From NCBI GenBank assembly GCA_964507195.1, contig CAZDPA010000115.1, forward strand, positions 1-13,812: a stretch of 13,812 bases of DNA. Reading direction: 5' to 3'. Source of the DNA: Solimonas sp964507195 (GTDB taxonomy: Bacteria; Pseudomonadota; Gammaproteobacteria; Nevskiales; Nevskiaceae). The position numbers and the translations under genes are program-made. This document shows, one piece after another, positions 7,442-13,812 of this stretch. The notes under the pieces were generated by a model that had not been told where the DNA came from, ran no database searches, and saw only the letters and a program-made list of their open reading frames with translations. Every line of letters begins with the position of its first letter. The stretch's first letter is position 1.

Positions 7442-8368
7442 ATGCAGCGCCAGTTCGATGACCTCCAGCTCGGCAGTCTTGAGCTGTTCTGTGCCGCCGC
7501 CGAGTCCGGCAGCTTCACCGCGGCTGCCATCCATGCCGGCGTGACGCCTGCGGCTGTCAGCCGCACCGTCGCCCGGCTCGAGGCGCGCCTCGCCACGCGC
7601 CTGTTCGTGCGTACCACGCGGCAGATCCGCCTGACCGATACCGGCCGTGCCTATTTCGAGCACTGCAAGCTCGCACTCACGCAGCTTGCCGAGGCCGAAC
7701 GTGAAATCTCCGGCCAGCAGTCGGCGCCCACCGGCGTGCTCCGCGTCAGCGTGCCGACGACGTACGGCCATTTCCGCGTGCTGCCGCTGCTGCCGACATT
7801 TCGTGAGCGCTATCCGCAACTCAAGGTCGATAGCCACATCAGCAATCGCAGCATCGACCTCGTCGCCGATGGCTACGACCTCGCGATCCGCATGCGGCCG
7901 CCCGCGGATTCCGGACTGATCGCGCGGACGCTGGAAGTCACTCCGGTTGTCGTCGTCGCTGCGCCCACGTATCTGCAGCGCGCCGGCACGCCGCAATCCG
8001 TAGAAGCGCTGCAGTCACACGAGTGCATCCAGTTCCTGCAGCCGAAGAATGGCCGCCGTACGCCGTGGGTGTTCCGCGACAACGGCGACGAGACGGAAAT
8101 CCTCACACCCGGCGGCTACACCTGTTCGGAAGACATCCTCGGCTGCGTGACGCTCGCGCGTGCGGGAGCAGGCCTGTTCCAGACCATGCGTTTCGTCGTC
8201 GAGGAAGACCTGCGCGCCGGGCGGCTCGTCGAGGTGCTGCAGCCCTACGCCGGCAAGCCGCGGCCGATCACGCTGATCTACCCGTCGCGACGTTCGGTCC
8301 CACAGCGCGTGCGGGTTTTCGTCGATTTTCTGATGCAATCGATCGCGGCGTCTTCGCAGCCGGAGTAG
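7442..8368 (+). CDS. LysR family transcriptional regulator
   Basis: This 308-residue regulator has the standard LysR layout. The N-terminal winged helix-turn-helix is at about residues 12-70 (LELFCAAAESGSFTAAA, then TPAAVSRTVARLEARL and LFVRTTRQIRLTDTG). A linker helix follows to about 92. The periplasmic-binding-protein-like effector domain runs from about 96 to 300 (GVLRVSVPTTYGHFRVLPLL..F....P, then DLVADGYDLAIRM). The DGYDLAIR and VVEEDLRAGRLVEVL signatures are typical of the CrgA/AaeR-like branch. It is divergent from gstA with 114 bases between starts and a dyad in between, so autoregulation plus control of the GST operon is the natural reading (inference). The effector is unknown. Its TAG stop forms the first bases of a downstream hairpin repeat. 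Confidence 0.93.
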   Translation: MQRQFDDLQLGSLELFCAAAESGSFTAAAIHAGVTPAAVSRTVARLEARLATRLFVRTTRQIRLTDTGRAYFEHCKLALTQLAEAEREISGQQSAPTGVLRVSVPTTYGHFRVLPLLPTFRERYPQLKVDSHISNRSIDLVADGYDLAIRMRPPADSGLIARTLEVTPVVVVAAPTYLQRAGTPQSVEALQSHECIQFLQPKNGRRTPWVFRDNGDETEILTPGGYTCSEDILGCVTLARAGAGLFQTMRFVVEEDLRAGRLVEVLQPYAGKPRPITLIYPSRRSVPQRVRVFVDFLMQSIAASSQPE

Positions 8369-8447
8369 CCCGGGTTCGACATCGTCGAAGCCGGGAAGCG
8401 CATCGCGCTGACCAACCGTCCCGGCTCCGCTGCGCGGAACCGGGCTA
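8366..8447. repeat. Double-hairpin REP pair (BIME-like), overlapping the LysR stop
   Basis: The outer arms TAGCCCGGGTTC (8366-) and GAACCGGGCTA (to 8447) are complementary. Inside are two hairpins that each have their own core: CCCGG-GTTCGAC-atc-GTCGAAG-CCGGG on the left, and CCCGG-CTCCGC-tgc-GCGGAAC-CGGG on the right. The two are inverted relatives of each other, giving a long nested stem. It begins exactly at the TAG stop of the LysR gene, so the element itself supplies that stop. It could also act as a transcript stabiliser or attenuator for LysR, but no U-run follows. Confidence 0.78.
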
Positions 8448-8461
8448 CTGGCCACCTCGTC

Positions 8462-8481
8462 ATTCCCGCGAAAGCGGGAAT
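8462..8481. repeat. Short REP-like hairpin repeat
   Basis: ATTCCCGC-gaaa-GCGGGAAT is a perfect 8-base stem with a 4-base loop, followed by CCAG. It is a widespread proteobacterial intergenic repeat type. A related copy in the opposite orientation occurs at 13582-13601. Confidence 0.75.
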
Positions 8482-8505
8482 CCAGGGCGGCGATCACACA
8501 GCCGC

Positions 8506-8536
8506 TTGACCCACACCAGCCGATTCAGCTTAGAGT
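8506..8536 (+). promoter_or_regulatory. Candidate sigma70-type promoter of the TIR-WD40 gene
   Basis: TTGACC (8506-8511) resembles the -35 consensus and TAGAGT (8531-8536) shares four of six -10 positions. The spacing of 19 is somewhat long. It would give a short leader of about 15-20 bases before the GTG at 8560 and lies just after the repeat cluster. Weak to moderate evidence. Confidence 0.4.
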
Positions 8537-8559
8537 CTCAACGGGACAAGGGAGCGTAC

Positions 8560-11500
8560 GTGGCAGAGCCGCCGTACAAATACTGGGCCTTCATCAGCTA
8601 CAGCCATCAGGACCGCGCCTGGGCGAACTGGCTGCATACATCGCTCGAGACATACCGCGTACCGCGCCGTCTCGTCGGCCGCGAACACTGGAGCGGCGCT
8701 GTCCCCAATCGACTCATGCCCATCTTCAGGGATCGCGAAGACCTCTCCTCGTCCGCCGAACTCGGCACCGTCCTCAACGACGCGCTGCGCCAATCGCGCT
8801 ACCTCATCGTCATCTGCTCACCTCAGTCCGCAAACTCGCGCTGGGTCAACGAAGAGATCCGCTACTTCAAATCACTCGGCCGCAGTCAATATGTACTGCC
8901 GCTCATCGTCAGCGGCGAACCGGACGGCTCCAGCATCCCCGGCAAGGAAGCCATCGAGTGCCTGCCCGCTGCGATCCGCTTCGAAGTCGACAGCAGTGGC
9001 GAAGTTAGCCAACGCCGCGCCGAACCCATCGCCGCCGATGCGCGCGGCGGACAGGACGGTCGTCGCAATGCCAAGCTCAAGCTGATCGCAGGGCTGATCG
9101 GCGTTGGACTCGATGAACTCAAGCAGCGCGAACGTCGGCGGCAGATCCTGCAACGCGTGTCCGCAACCGCCGCAGTTGTCACGCTCACGTTGCTCGCCGG
9201 ACTCGGCTGGCGCTGGCAACAGGCAGAGAAGCAAAGCGCGCTCGAAGCACAGGCGCTGAAAGTGCGAATCGCGCAGCTCTACGAGAATGGGCGGCAGGAA
9301 CTGCTCGCGCACAACGAGGCGCGCGCGGCGGTTTATCTCAATGAAGCGTACAGGCTTGGCGTTGATACGCCAGCGTTACGGTTCATGCTCGCGCGTGCGA
9401 TGCGCGTGGTGGATGCGCAGGCCTTGAGGGTGCAAACGGATTCGGCGGCAATGCAAGCTGCACTGAGCCCAGACGGCAGGCGCTTCCTTACTTTTGGGCA
9501 GGATTTCAAATTGAAAACCTGGGATGCGCACACCGGCAACCCGCTGCACCAGTACGCTCTGGAAGCGGATACAACGGTTGTGCGGGCACGGTTTAGTCCC
9601 AGCGGTAAATGGATCGCCATCGACACCGTGGGTTCCAGCAACGACTTGCTACGACTCAGAGTGCTGGATTCTGTTACCGGCGCATTGATGAAGGACGTGA
9701 AGCCGGGCGGGACTTATCGCGGAACGTTCGCGGAACCCATAGACGATCAAGATCGCTGGATGGCGTACCTGAAATCCGATCGTTCGATCACCGTCGAAGA
9801 AATTGGCGGAAGCCAACACTGGCAGGTGTCCGGACAGTATTCAGTAGCTCGCTTCTGTCGAGACCAGAAAACCCTGATTGCCGGCACTGAACACGGCGAC
9901 ATTAGCTTGCATAAGCCTCTATCCGGGCAGAGGCTGCGAACCTTTACTCGCATGCAAGGTGCAGTCGTCGCCGTTGCCTCCAACGCGGACTGCAGAGCTG
10001 TGGCCGCGGGCACGGATCGCGGCGAAGTGCGCTTGTGGAACGCAGCGAGTGGCGCTGCGCTGCTCACTGGTGGACACCCTCAGGCGATCATCGATGTGCA
10101 ACTGAACCCAGCCGGCTCTCGGCTCATGAGTCAGACGCTTGGCGGAATCAACATCTGGAGCGGAAGGAACGGCGCGCTGTTGTATGCAGCGAAGTTTTTT
10201 GATTTTGACAACATCATCTCTGCGGCCGGTCCACAAGGAGAAGTGCTTGCACGTATAAGCAGTTCTCGACTTAGCATCACCGATCCGATCCGCTGGCATG
10301 AGCTATACACGCTGGATGGGCACTTGGGCGCGGCGCGGAACTTCAGCTTCGGTGCGACGGACGCGCAGATGATCAGCGCTGGCTCCGATGGTTCCGTCAT
10401 TCTATGGCGGCTTCCTCCAAGGCTGGATGAAGACTTCCACGTCGATGCTTCAACCGAAGCATCGACTGTCGGGCCATCAACTCCAGTACAGGCGGTGTTC
10501 GATCACAGCGGCGAAGCATTCTTCTATGGCGGCAAGCATGGCGGAGCCGCCATGCAGGGTGCACATCAGTGGCACATCGCGGAATCAGATCAAGATGATA
10601 CGGTCGACGCCGCCGCTTTCAGTTTCAATGATCGTATGGTTGCCATCGGGCAACGGAGCCCGAAGATCACTTTGCGCGATGCTCGTACCGGGGTATTGAT
10701 TGACGAATGGCAGGCTGTCGGCGGCCGGGTTCGAGACCTGTCGTTCAACGCGAGCGGGGACACGCTGGCGGCAGCGATTCACGGGGATGCGCTGCGCGCG
10801 CAACTGCGGAGAGTTCCCGAAGGCCAGGTGTTGGCGGACTTCGATCTCGATTGGCCGAAGGGGCAAGCCCTCAGCCCAAACGGTAAGACCTACGCAGTCG
10901 GCAGCCGTGGCATCGTTAGATTATGGGACATCCAGAAACAGGCATTTCTGTGGGCGATCCGACTGCCGAGCGGTGAAACAAACGATGCCGAAATCTCCCT
11001 GCTGACGTTCAGTCCTGATAGCCGGTTTGTGCTGGTGGCTCATCCACGGAGACATGCATTTCTGCTGAATGCGACCGACGGCAAGGTATTGCACACGATG
11101 GATATGCCGCTCGCTGCGGGAATCTATGCCGCTGCAGTAAGCCAGAACGGCAGCGTAGCGCTCGGAGACTTCAGCAAATCCGTTTTCCTCTGGGAGCCGG
11201 CCAGCGGTCAGGTTGATACGCTGCTTGGGCATACGGGGGAAGTTCGCAGTGTTTCGTTTAGCCCGGATGGCACCCTGCTGCTTTCTGCTGCGGCTGACGG
11301 TGCGGTGAGAATCTGGGATGTGCGTCGCAAGGAGTTGCTTGAGACGCTAACCACGCATGAGGGCCCAGTTAGTTGGTACAACGCCGCCTTCAATGCTCAG
11401 GGCGATCAAGCGCTGATTGGCGGCACGGATGGCAGCGCGAAACTTCTCGATATGGCACAGGAACGCCGCGACCCCGACGAAATCGCGGCGCTTCTGCGTT

Positions 11501-11577
11501 GCCGTGTTGCGTGGCGCGTCGCCGATGCCGAACTGGCCCCTGCCCCTCCGGAGACCGAGGGCTGCCCAGCTCGCTGA
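8560..11577 (+). CDS. TIR domain - transmembrane - WD40 repeat protein
   Basis: The 1005-residue protein starts at a GTG preceded by AAGGGAG with 5-base spacing; the open frame extends further upstream but only as an overlap with the LysR gene. Residues about 8-150 form a TIR domain of the bacterial TIR_2 type: FISYSHQD (11-18), PIFRDREDLS, then LIVICSPQSANSRWVNEEI. Glu99 of WVNEE aligns with the NAD-cleaving glutamate of TIR enzymes. A very basic stretch (KQRERRR) precedes one hydrophobic segment at about 200-217, then a helical linker to about 285. Residues about 290-960 hold roughly 14 WD40-like units; the clearest is 888-927 (LLGHTGEV...SFSPDGT...RIWD), with others near Trp321, Trp493, Trp533, Trp616, Trp789 and Trp878. 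This amounts to about two propellers. The charge pattern predicts the TIR inside and the propellers outside. It probably senses a ligand and hydrolyses NAD+ or makes a TIR-type signal; a defence role is inference. Confidence 0.92.
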   Translation: MAEPPYKYWAFISYSHQDRAWANWLHTSLETYRVPRRLVGREHWSGAVPNRLMPIFRDREDLSSSAELGTVLNDALRQSRYLIVICSPQSANSRWVNEEIRYFKSLGRSQYVLPLIVSGEPDGSSIPGKEAIECLPAAIRFEVDSSGEVSQRRAEPIAADARGGQDGRRNAKLKLIAGLIGVGLDELKQRERRRQILQRVSATAAVVTLTLLAGLGWRWQQAEKQSALEAQALKVRIAQLYENGRQELLAHNEARAAVYLNEAYRLGVDTPALRFMLARAMRVVDAQALRVQTDSAAMQAALSPDGRRFLTFGQDFKLKTWDAHTGNPLHQYALEADTTVVRARFSPSGKWIAIDTVGSSNDLLRLRVLDSVTGALMKDVKPGGTYRGTFAEPIDDQDRWMAYLKSDRSITVEEIGGSQHWQVSGQYSVARFCRDQKTLIAGTEHGDISLHKPLSGQRLRTFTRMQGAVVAVASNADCRAVAAGTDRGEVRLWNAASGAALLTGGHPQAIIDVQLNPAGSRLMSQTLGGINIWSGRNGALLYAAKFFDFDNIISAAGPQGEVLARISSSRLSITDPIRWHELYTLDGHLGAARNFSFGATDAQMISAGSDGSVILWRLPPRLDEDFHVDASTEASTVGPSTPVQAVFDHSGEAFFYGGKHGGAAMQGAHQWHIAESDQDDTVDAAAFSFNDRMVAIGQRSPKITLRDARTGVLIDEWQAVGGRVRDLSFNASGDTLAAAIHGDALRAQLRRVPEGQVLADFDLDWPKGQALSPNGKTYAVGSRGIVRLWDIQKQAFLWAIRLPSGETNDAEISLLTFSPDSRFVLVAHPRRHAFLLNATDGKVLHTMDMPLAAGIYAAAVSQNGSVALGDFSKSVFLWEPASGQVDTLLGHTGEVRSVSFSPDGTLLLSAAADGAVRIWDVRRKELLETLTTHEGPVSWYNAAFNAQGDQALIGGTDGSAKLLDMAQERRDPDEIAALLRCRVAWRVADAELAPAPPETEGCPAR

Positions 11578-11579
11578 GC

Positions 11580-11750
11580 CTATTTCGGACCTGGATCAAG
11601 GGGCCCGATCGGATGCACGGCCACCGCTTCGCAGAGACCAACCCACGCGCAGACATGGAAATGGCATACCAGGTAGCCGACAACCAAGCCAACCCCAAAG
11701 GCCATCAAGAGCTTCTTTGGCCCACCCGTCGTATTCGTGCCTCCGCCCAT
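11580..11750 (-). CDS. 56-residue small membrane protein, unknown
   Basis: This small gene is below the usual length cut-offs. The ATG at 11750 is preceded by AGGGGGA with a 4-base spacing, an excellent Shine-Dalgarno, and a promoter-like sequence lies 35-65 bases upstream. The product has a flexible Gly/Thr-rich N-terminus with GGPKK, then a hydrophobic segment at about residues 14-39 (LLMAFGVGLVVGYLV...). It continues into Cys29-His-Phe-His-Val-Cys34 and a further Cys40, a possible metal, haem or disulphide cluster, and a short Pro-rich tail ending GPK. The positive charges before the segment predict the N-terminus inside. It converges on the TIR-WD40 gene, the stops being 2 bases apart. 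I do not recognise a family. Coding potential rests on the start signals and membrane-protein logic; absence of homologues would weaken it. Confidence 0.62.
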   Translation of the reverse strand: MGGGTNTTGGPKKLLMAFGVGLVVGYLVCHFHVCAWVGLCEAVAVHPIGPLDPGPK

Positions 11751-11785
11751 AAGTCCCCCTAAAAAATGGATTCCGGCCGCGAGGC

Positions 11786-11815
11786 ATCATGCGCCCCTGT
11801 TTTGGAAAGGGTCAA
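11786..11815 (-). promoter_or_regulatory. Sigma70-type promoter of the 56-residue membrane protein
   Basis: On the minus strand TTGACC (11815-11810, five of six -35 positions) is followed after 18 bases by CATGAT (11791-11786, four of six -10 positions). A transcript from it would have a leader of about 30 bases ending in the AGGGGGA ribosome binding site of the small gene. Confidence 0.5.
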
Positions 11816-11949
11816 CTCGGAAGAATGCCAACAAGCGCGCCCGACAAAGCGGCAACTTCCTCACCCTTGGTCACTGTCGATTGACATGAACGGGCGGGGG
11901 CAATGACGCTCGATCTGCAGAACATCAACCATTGCCTTCAGAGCCTCAC

Positions 11950-12453
11950 ATGAAACGACCTATCAGCTGGATGAGCGCACTTTTAGTCGTCGCATCGCTC
12001 GATGCGTTCGCTACTTCCGCGTCTGGGGAAACGACTGCGCCCGCGAAGGCGGCTGACCCCTTGTTTGCAACGATCGCGGCACTCGACACCGCGGTATTCG
12101 ACGCGTTCAATCACTGCAGCGCGCCGGAGCAGTTGCAGAAGCATGCGAGCTACTTCGCGCCTGACGTCGAGTTCTATCACGACACTGGCGGCGTGACCTG
12201 GACGCGTGACGCGATGCTCGCGAACACGGCGAAGTACGTGTGCGGCAACTTTGGCCGCGAGCTGATGCCGGGGACGCTCAAGGTTTACCCGATCAAGGAT
12301 TTCGGAGCGATCGCGGAGGGCACGCATCACTTCTGCCAGTTTGCCGGCGGCAAATGCGAAGGCACGGCCGATTTCGCGATGGTGTGGCGCAACCAGAACG
12401 GGATCTGGCAGATCACCCGCGTTCTGAGTTACGGCCATCGGCCGAACCAATAG
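11950..12453 (+). CDS. Secreted SnoaL/DUF4440-like protein
   Basis: The ATG at 11950 gives a 167-residue precursor with a typical signal peptide (MKRPISWMSALLVVASLDAF, cleavage near ATSA-SGE), so the product is periplasmic or secreted. A TTG 18 bases upstream is less likely because it would put charged residues before the signal. The mature part has the NTF2-like pattern of DUF4440: an N-terminal helix (IAALDTAVFDAFNHC), YFAPDVEFYHDTGGVTWTRDAM, central strands (TLKVYPIKDFGAIAEGTHHF) and the terminal FAMVWRNQNGIWQITRVLSYGH. Three cysteines may form a disulphide. The family is functionally mixed and no substrate can be named. TTGACA at 11881-11886 is a perfect -35 hexamer but I see no good -10 at the right distance. 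The DUF1653 gene stop lies 3 bases away, convergent. Confidence 0.83.
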   Translation: MKRPISWMSALLVVASLDAFATSASGETTAPAKAADPLFATIAALDTAVFDAFNHCSAPEQLQKHASYFAPDVEFYHDTGGVTWTRDAMLANTAKYVCGNFGRELMPGTLKVYPIKDFGAIAEGTHHFCQFAGGKCEGTADFAMVWRNQNGIWQITRVLSYGHRPNQ

Positions 12454-12456
12454 GCG

Positions 12457-12702
12457 CTACTCGCTGGCGCCGATGTACGTGAAGCGCGGCACCGAAACGC
12501 CATCCACATCGACCGACTCGTTCCACACGGCGAGCCGGCGGACCGACATCGGATAGCCGGTCCTCTCATACAGGCGCACATAAACCACGACGACCTCTTC
12601 ACTGTCGTCGTCGCGCGCCAGCCCGAGAGCGAGATAATGCTTGCCCTTGAAATGCCGATAGACACCGGCCTTGAAGTCGCTGTCGGATACCCTGTCGCCC
12701 AT
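12457..12702 (-). CDS. DUF1653 domain protein
   Basis: This small protein (81 residues from the chosen start) shows the DUF1653 pattern: AGVYRHFKGKHYLALGLARDDDSEE, then VVVVYVRLYERTGYPMSVRRLAVWNESVDVDG and VPRFTYIG. This is one small beta-rich domain of about 65 residues, common in bacteria and of unknown biochemical role. The open frame continues to an ATG at 12735, only 2 bases from the divergent ygjP start. I prefer the ATG at 12702, because family members start close to the F-x-x-G-x-YRHxKG motif and a GGAG lies about 10 bases upstream. It is cytoplasmic, with no signal or membrane segment. A functional link with the divergent YgjP-type gene is possible but unproven. Confidence 0.85.
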   Translation of the reverse strand: MGDRVSDSDFKAGVYRHFKGKHYLALGLARDDDSEEVVVVYVRLYERTGYPMSVRRLAVWNESVDVDGVSVPRFTYIGASE

Positions 12703-12737
12703 GCCACGCTCACTCCATCTGCAGTTACACATCATTC

Positions 12738-13265
12738 ATGCCGAATACTGACATCGAGCGGCAGATCGCGCGCTACATCGGCCCGCATCCGGCGCCGGTG
12801 AGGGCGCAGATTGCGCAGCTGATCGAGCAGAACCGACTGGCCGGGCATCTGCAGAAAAAGTATCCGAAGCGCCACGGCATCCAGACTGACGCTGCGCTCT
12901 ACGAGTACACATTGGAATTGAAGCAGGCGCATCTGCGCAGCTCGGCGACGCTGCACAAGGTGCAGTGGCAGAACAAGATGGATGTGATCCAGAACGTGCT
13001 CGGTACGCACACGGCGGTGTCACGTGTGCAGGGCGGGCGTCTGAAGGCCAAGGCGGAGATCCGAATCGCGAGCCTGTTCAAGACCACCGCTCCGGAGTTT
13101 CTGGAAATGGTGGTCGTCCACGAGCTCGCGCATCTGCGCGAACGCGCGCACAACAAGGCCTTCTATCAACTGTGTCAGCACATGCTGCCGGACTATCACC
13201 AGATCGAGTTCGATCTGCGTCTGCTGATCCTGCAGCGTGCACTGCAGCCGGATTCAGTCGGCTGA
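12738..13265 (+). CDS. ygjP: YgjP-type metal-dependent hydrolase (DUF45 / M48-like)
   Basis: This 175-residue protein follows E. coli YgjP closely over its whole length, as I recall that sequence. The shared blocks are the N-terminal helical part with KKYPKRH, the stretch HTAVSRVQGG-LKAKAEIRIA and the zinc site HELAHLRERAHNKAFYQLCQHM. The HExxH motif is His128, Glu129, His132, with a third ligand at His138. The family is annotated as YgjP-like or M48-like metallopeptidase. The E. coli protein has been described as a UTP pyrophosphatase, so peptidase activity should not be assumed. It is cytoplasmic, lacking a signal peptide. The start at 12738 is divergent from the DUF1653 gene with 35 bases between preferred starts. 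About 360 bases without a clear gene follow. Confidence 0.9.
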   Translation: MPNTDIERQIARYIGPHPAPVRAQIAQLIEQNRLAGHLQKKYPKRHGIQTDAALYEYTLELKQAHLRSSATLHKVQWQNKMDVIQNVLGTHTAVSRVQGGRLKAKAEIRIASLFKTTAPEFLEMVVVHELAHLRERAHNKAFYQLCQHMLPDYHQIEFDLRLLILQRALQPDSVG

Positions 13266-13624
13266 CCTCCTGTTTTCCTTGATGCTGGCCTGCACCCCAG
13301 TCCAGTCGATGCTCAGCGGCGCGCACGCGCATGGAATCGTCGCGCTGTCCGGCCTGCTGCGCTCAGCAGCCTCGCCTGCCGAGCCCGCAGCCGACCTCGG
13401 CGGCATCAGGCGTGCTTGACGGTGCGGCGCTCATCCGAAGGCGCGCGGTCCGGTGATCCGCCTCGATGGCGATTGCGATGCGACGCGGTGGCAACAGTTC
13501 CGCTGACCACGAAGTCCTGGAGAAGCCGCCATACCGCAGGCAGGGAATCCATGACGGAGAGCACTGCCGTGCATTCAGTGGATGCCCGCCTTCGCGGGAA
13601 TGAGGGGGAGAACTTGGTGCCTGC
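13266..13624. other. Intergenic stretch without a convincing gene
   Basis: No open frame here has a good start signal, a recognisable motif or neighbour-like codon use; the open frames are short and Arg/Ser/Pro-rich, as expected by chance in GC-rich DNA. The right half contains a GGGAATCCA fragment near 13547 and a complete hairpin repeat at 13582-13601 in inverted orientation, suggesting a decayed REP pair. No terminator with a U-run is seen. Confidence 0.6.
13582..13601. repeat. REP-like hairpin, inverted relative of the 8462 copy
   Basis: ATGCCCGC-cttc-GCGGGAAT forms an 8-base stem with one mismatch. It reads, on the other strand, as the same repeat family as the element at 8462-8481. The flanking TGGATG on the left matches the CCA seen next to the other copy. 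Confidence 0.7.
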
Positions 13625-13812
13625 TTAGCTGGGCTTCGACACCGATTCCCTGACCGCGCGAAGGAAACCCTCCGACAGCTCCGCGTCGTCGACCGCGCGC
13701 GACAGCACCAGCGCACCGATGAAGGCGGCGTAGGTCGCCAGTGCCTTGTCGCGTCGCGCGGCGGCGGTCTTGCCTGGTGCCATTTGGGCAATGATGTCGA
13801 CGTGCTCGCGCA
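13625..13812 (-). CDS. TetR family regulator, C-terminal fragment at the window edge
   Basis: On the minus strand an open frame enters from the right edge and ends at TAA (13627-13625), giving the last 61 residues. ALATYAAFIGALVLSRAVDD followed by a Leu-Ser-x-x-FLRAVRESV ending is the characteristic C-terminal helix pair of a large TetR/AcrR subgroup, where it takes part in dimerisation. The DNA-binding N-terminal domain lies beyond the window, so neither start nor target can be judged. The call rests on this short tail alone. Confidence 0.72.
   Translation of the reverse strand, partial: REHVDIIAQMAPGKTAAARRDKALATYAAFIGALVLSRAVDDAELSEGFLRAVRESVSKPS

Noticed and set aside
8023..8559. Upstream extension of the TIR-WD40 reading frame
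   Set aside because: It overlaps the LysR gene and the hairpin repeats in another frame, is Arg/His/Pro-rich without motifs, and the GTG at 8560 has a proper ribosome binding site right before the TIR domain.
13237..13419. Plus-strand open frame after ygjP with a signal-like hydrophobic start
   Set aside because: It overlaps the end of ygjP in another frame, has no ribosome binding site and continues into low-complexity Ala/Pro/Arg sequence.
1..13812. CRISPR array, tRNA/rRNA genes, insertion sequence or prophage attachment site
   Set aside because: No regular direct repeats with spacers, no tRNA-like cloverleaf, and no transposase or integrase reading frame was found; the repeats present are REP-like hairpins only.

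Overview
This is a GC-rich chromosomal window with the look of a gammaproteobacterium, possibly Nevskiales/Solimonadaceae or Xanthomonadales. The basis is the gene content (beta-class glutathione S-transferase, an E. coli-like YgjP, a family I lipase), the abundance of lipoprotein hydrolases and the REP-like intergenic repeats. The taxonomic guess is inference only. No rRNA, tRNA, CRISPR array, transposase, integrase or replication origin is visible.

Left part (1-5927): an envelope-hydrolase region. A CocE/NonD (S15) hydrolase enters from the left edge without its N-terminus and is followed by a small one-pass membrane protein. A convergent AraC-type regulator comes next. Divergent from it, two lipoprotein genes overlap by 4 bases (ATGA): an M28-like peptidase that has lost most of its metal and catalytic residues, and a family I-type lipase with an altered nucleophile elbow.

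Middle (5928-8368): a minus-strand cluster of beta-class GST, an NTF2-like protein (stop/start overlap TAATG) and a 4-oxalocrotonate-type tautomerase. The tautomerase is separated from the other two by a paired inverted-repeat (BIME-like) element. A LysR regulator is divergent from the GST across a short intergenic region with a dyad, the classic layout of a LysR gene and its target.

Right-centre (8366-11750): after the LysR stop codon lie a double-hairpin REP pair and a separate 20-base hairpin. A promoter-like sequence then leads to a 1005-residue protein with an N-terminal TIR domain, one predicted membrane segment and two propellers' worth of WD40-like repeats. This is the most plausible signalling or defence gene here. 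Just beyond its end, convergent with it, is a 56-residue membrane protein with a very good ribosome binding site and a sigma70-like promoter.

Right end (11751-13812): a secreted SnoaL/DUF4440-like protein, a DUF1653 protein divergent from a YgjP-type metal-dependent hydrolase, about 360 bases without a convincing gene but with another REP-like hairpin, and the C-terminal end of a TetR regulator running off the right edge.

No complete known multi-gene defence system is visible. The best candidates for something new are the TIR-TM-WD40 receptor-like protein with its small convergent membrane neighbour, and the degenerate M28 / coupled lipase pair.
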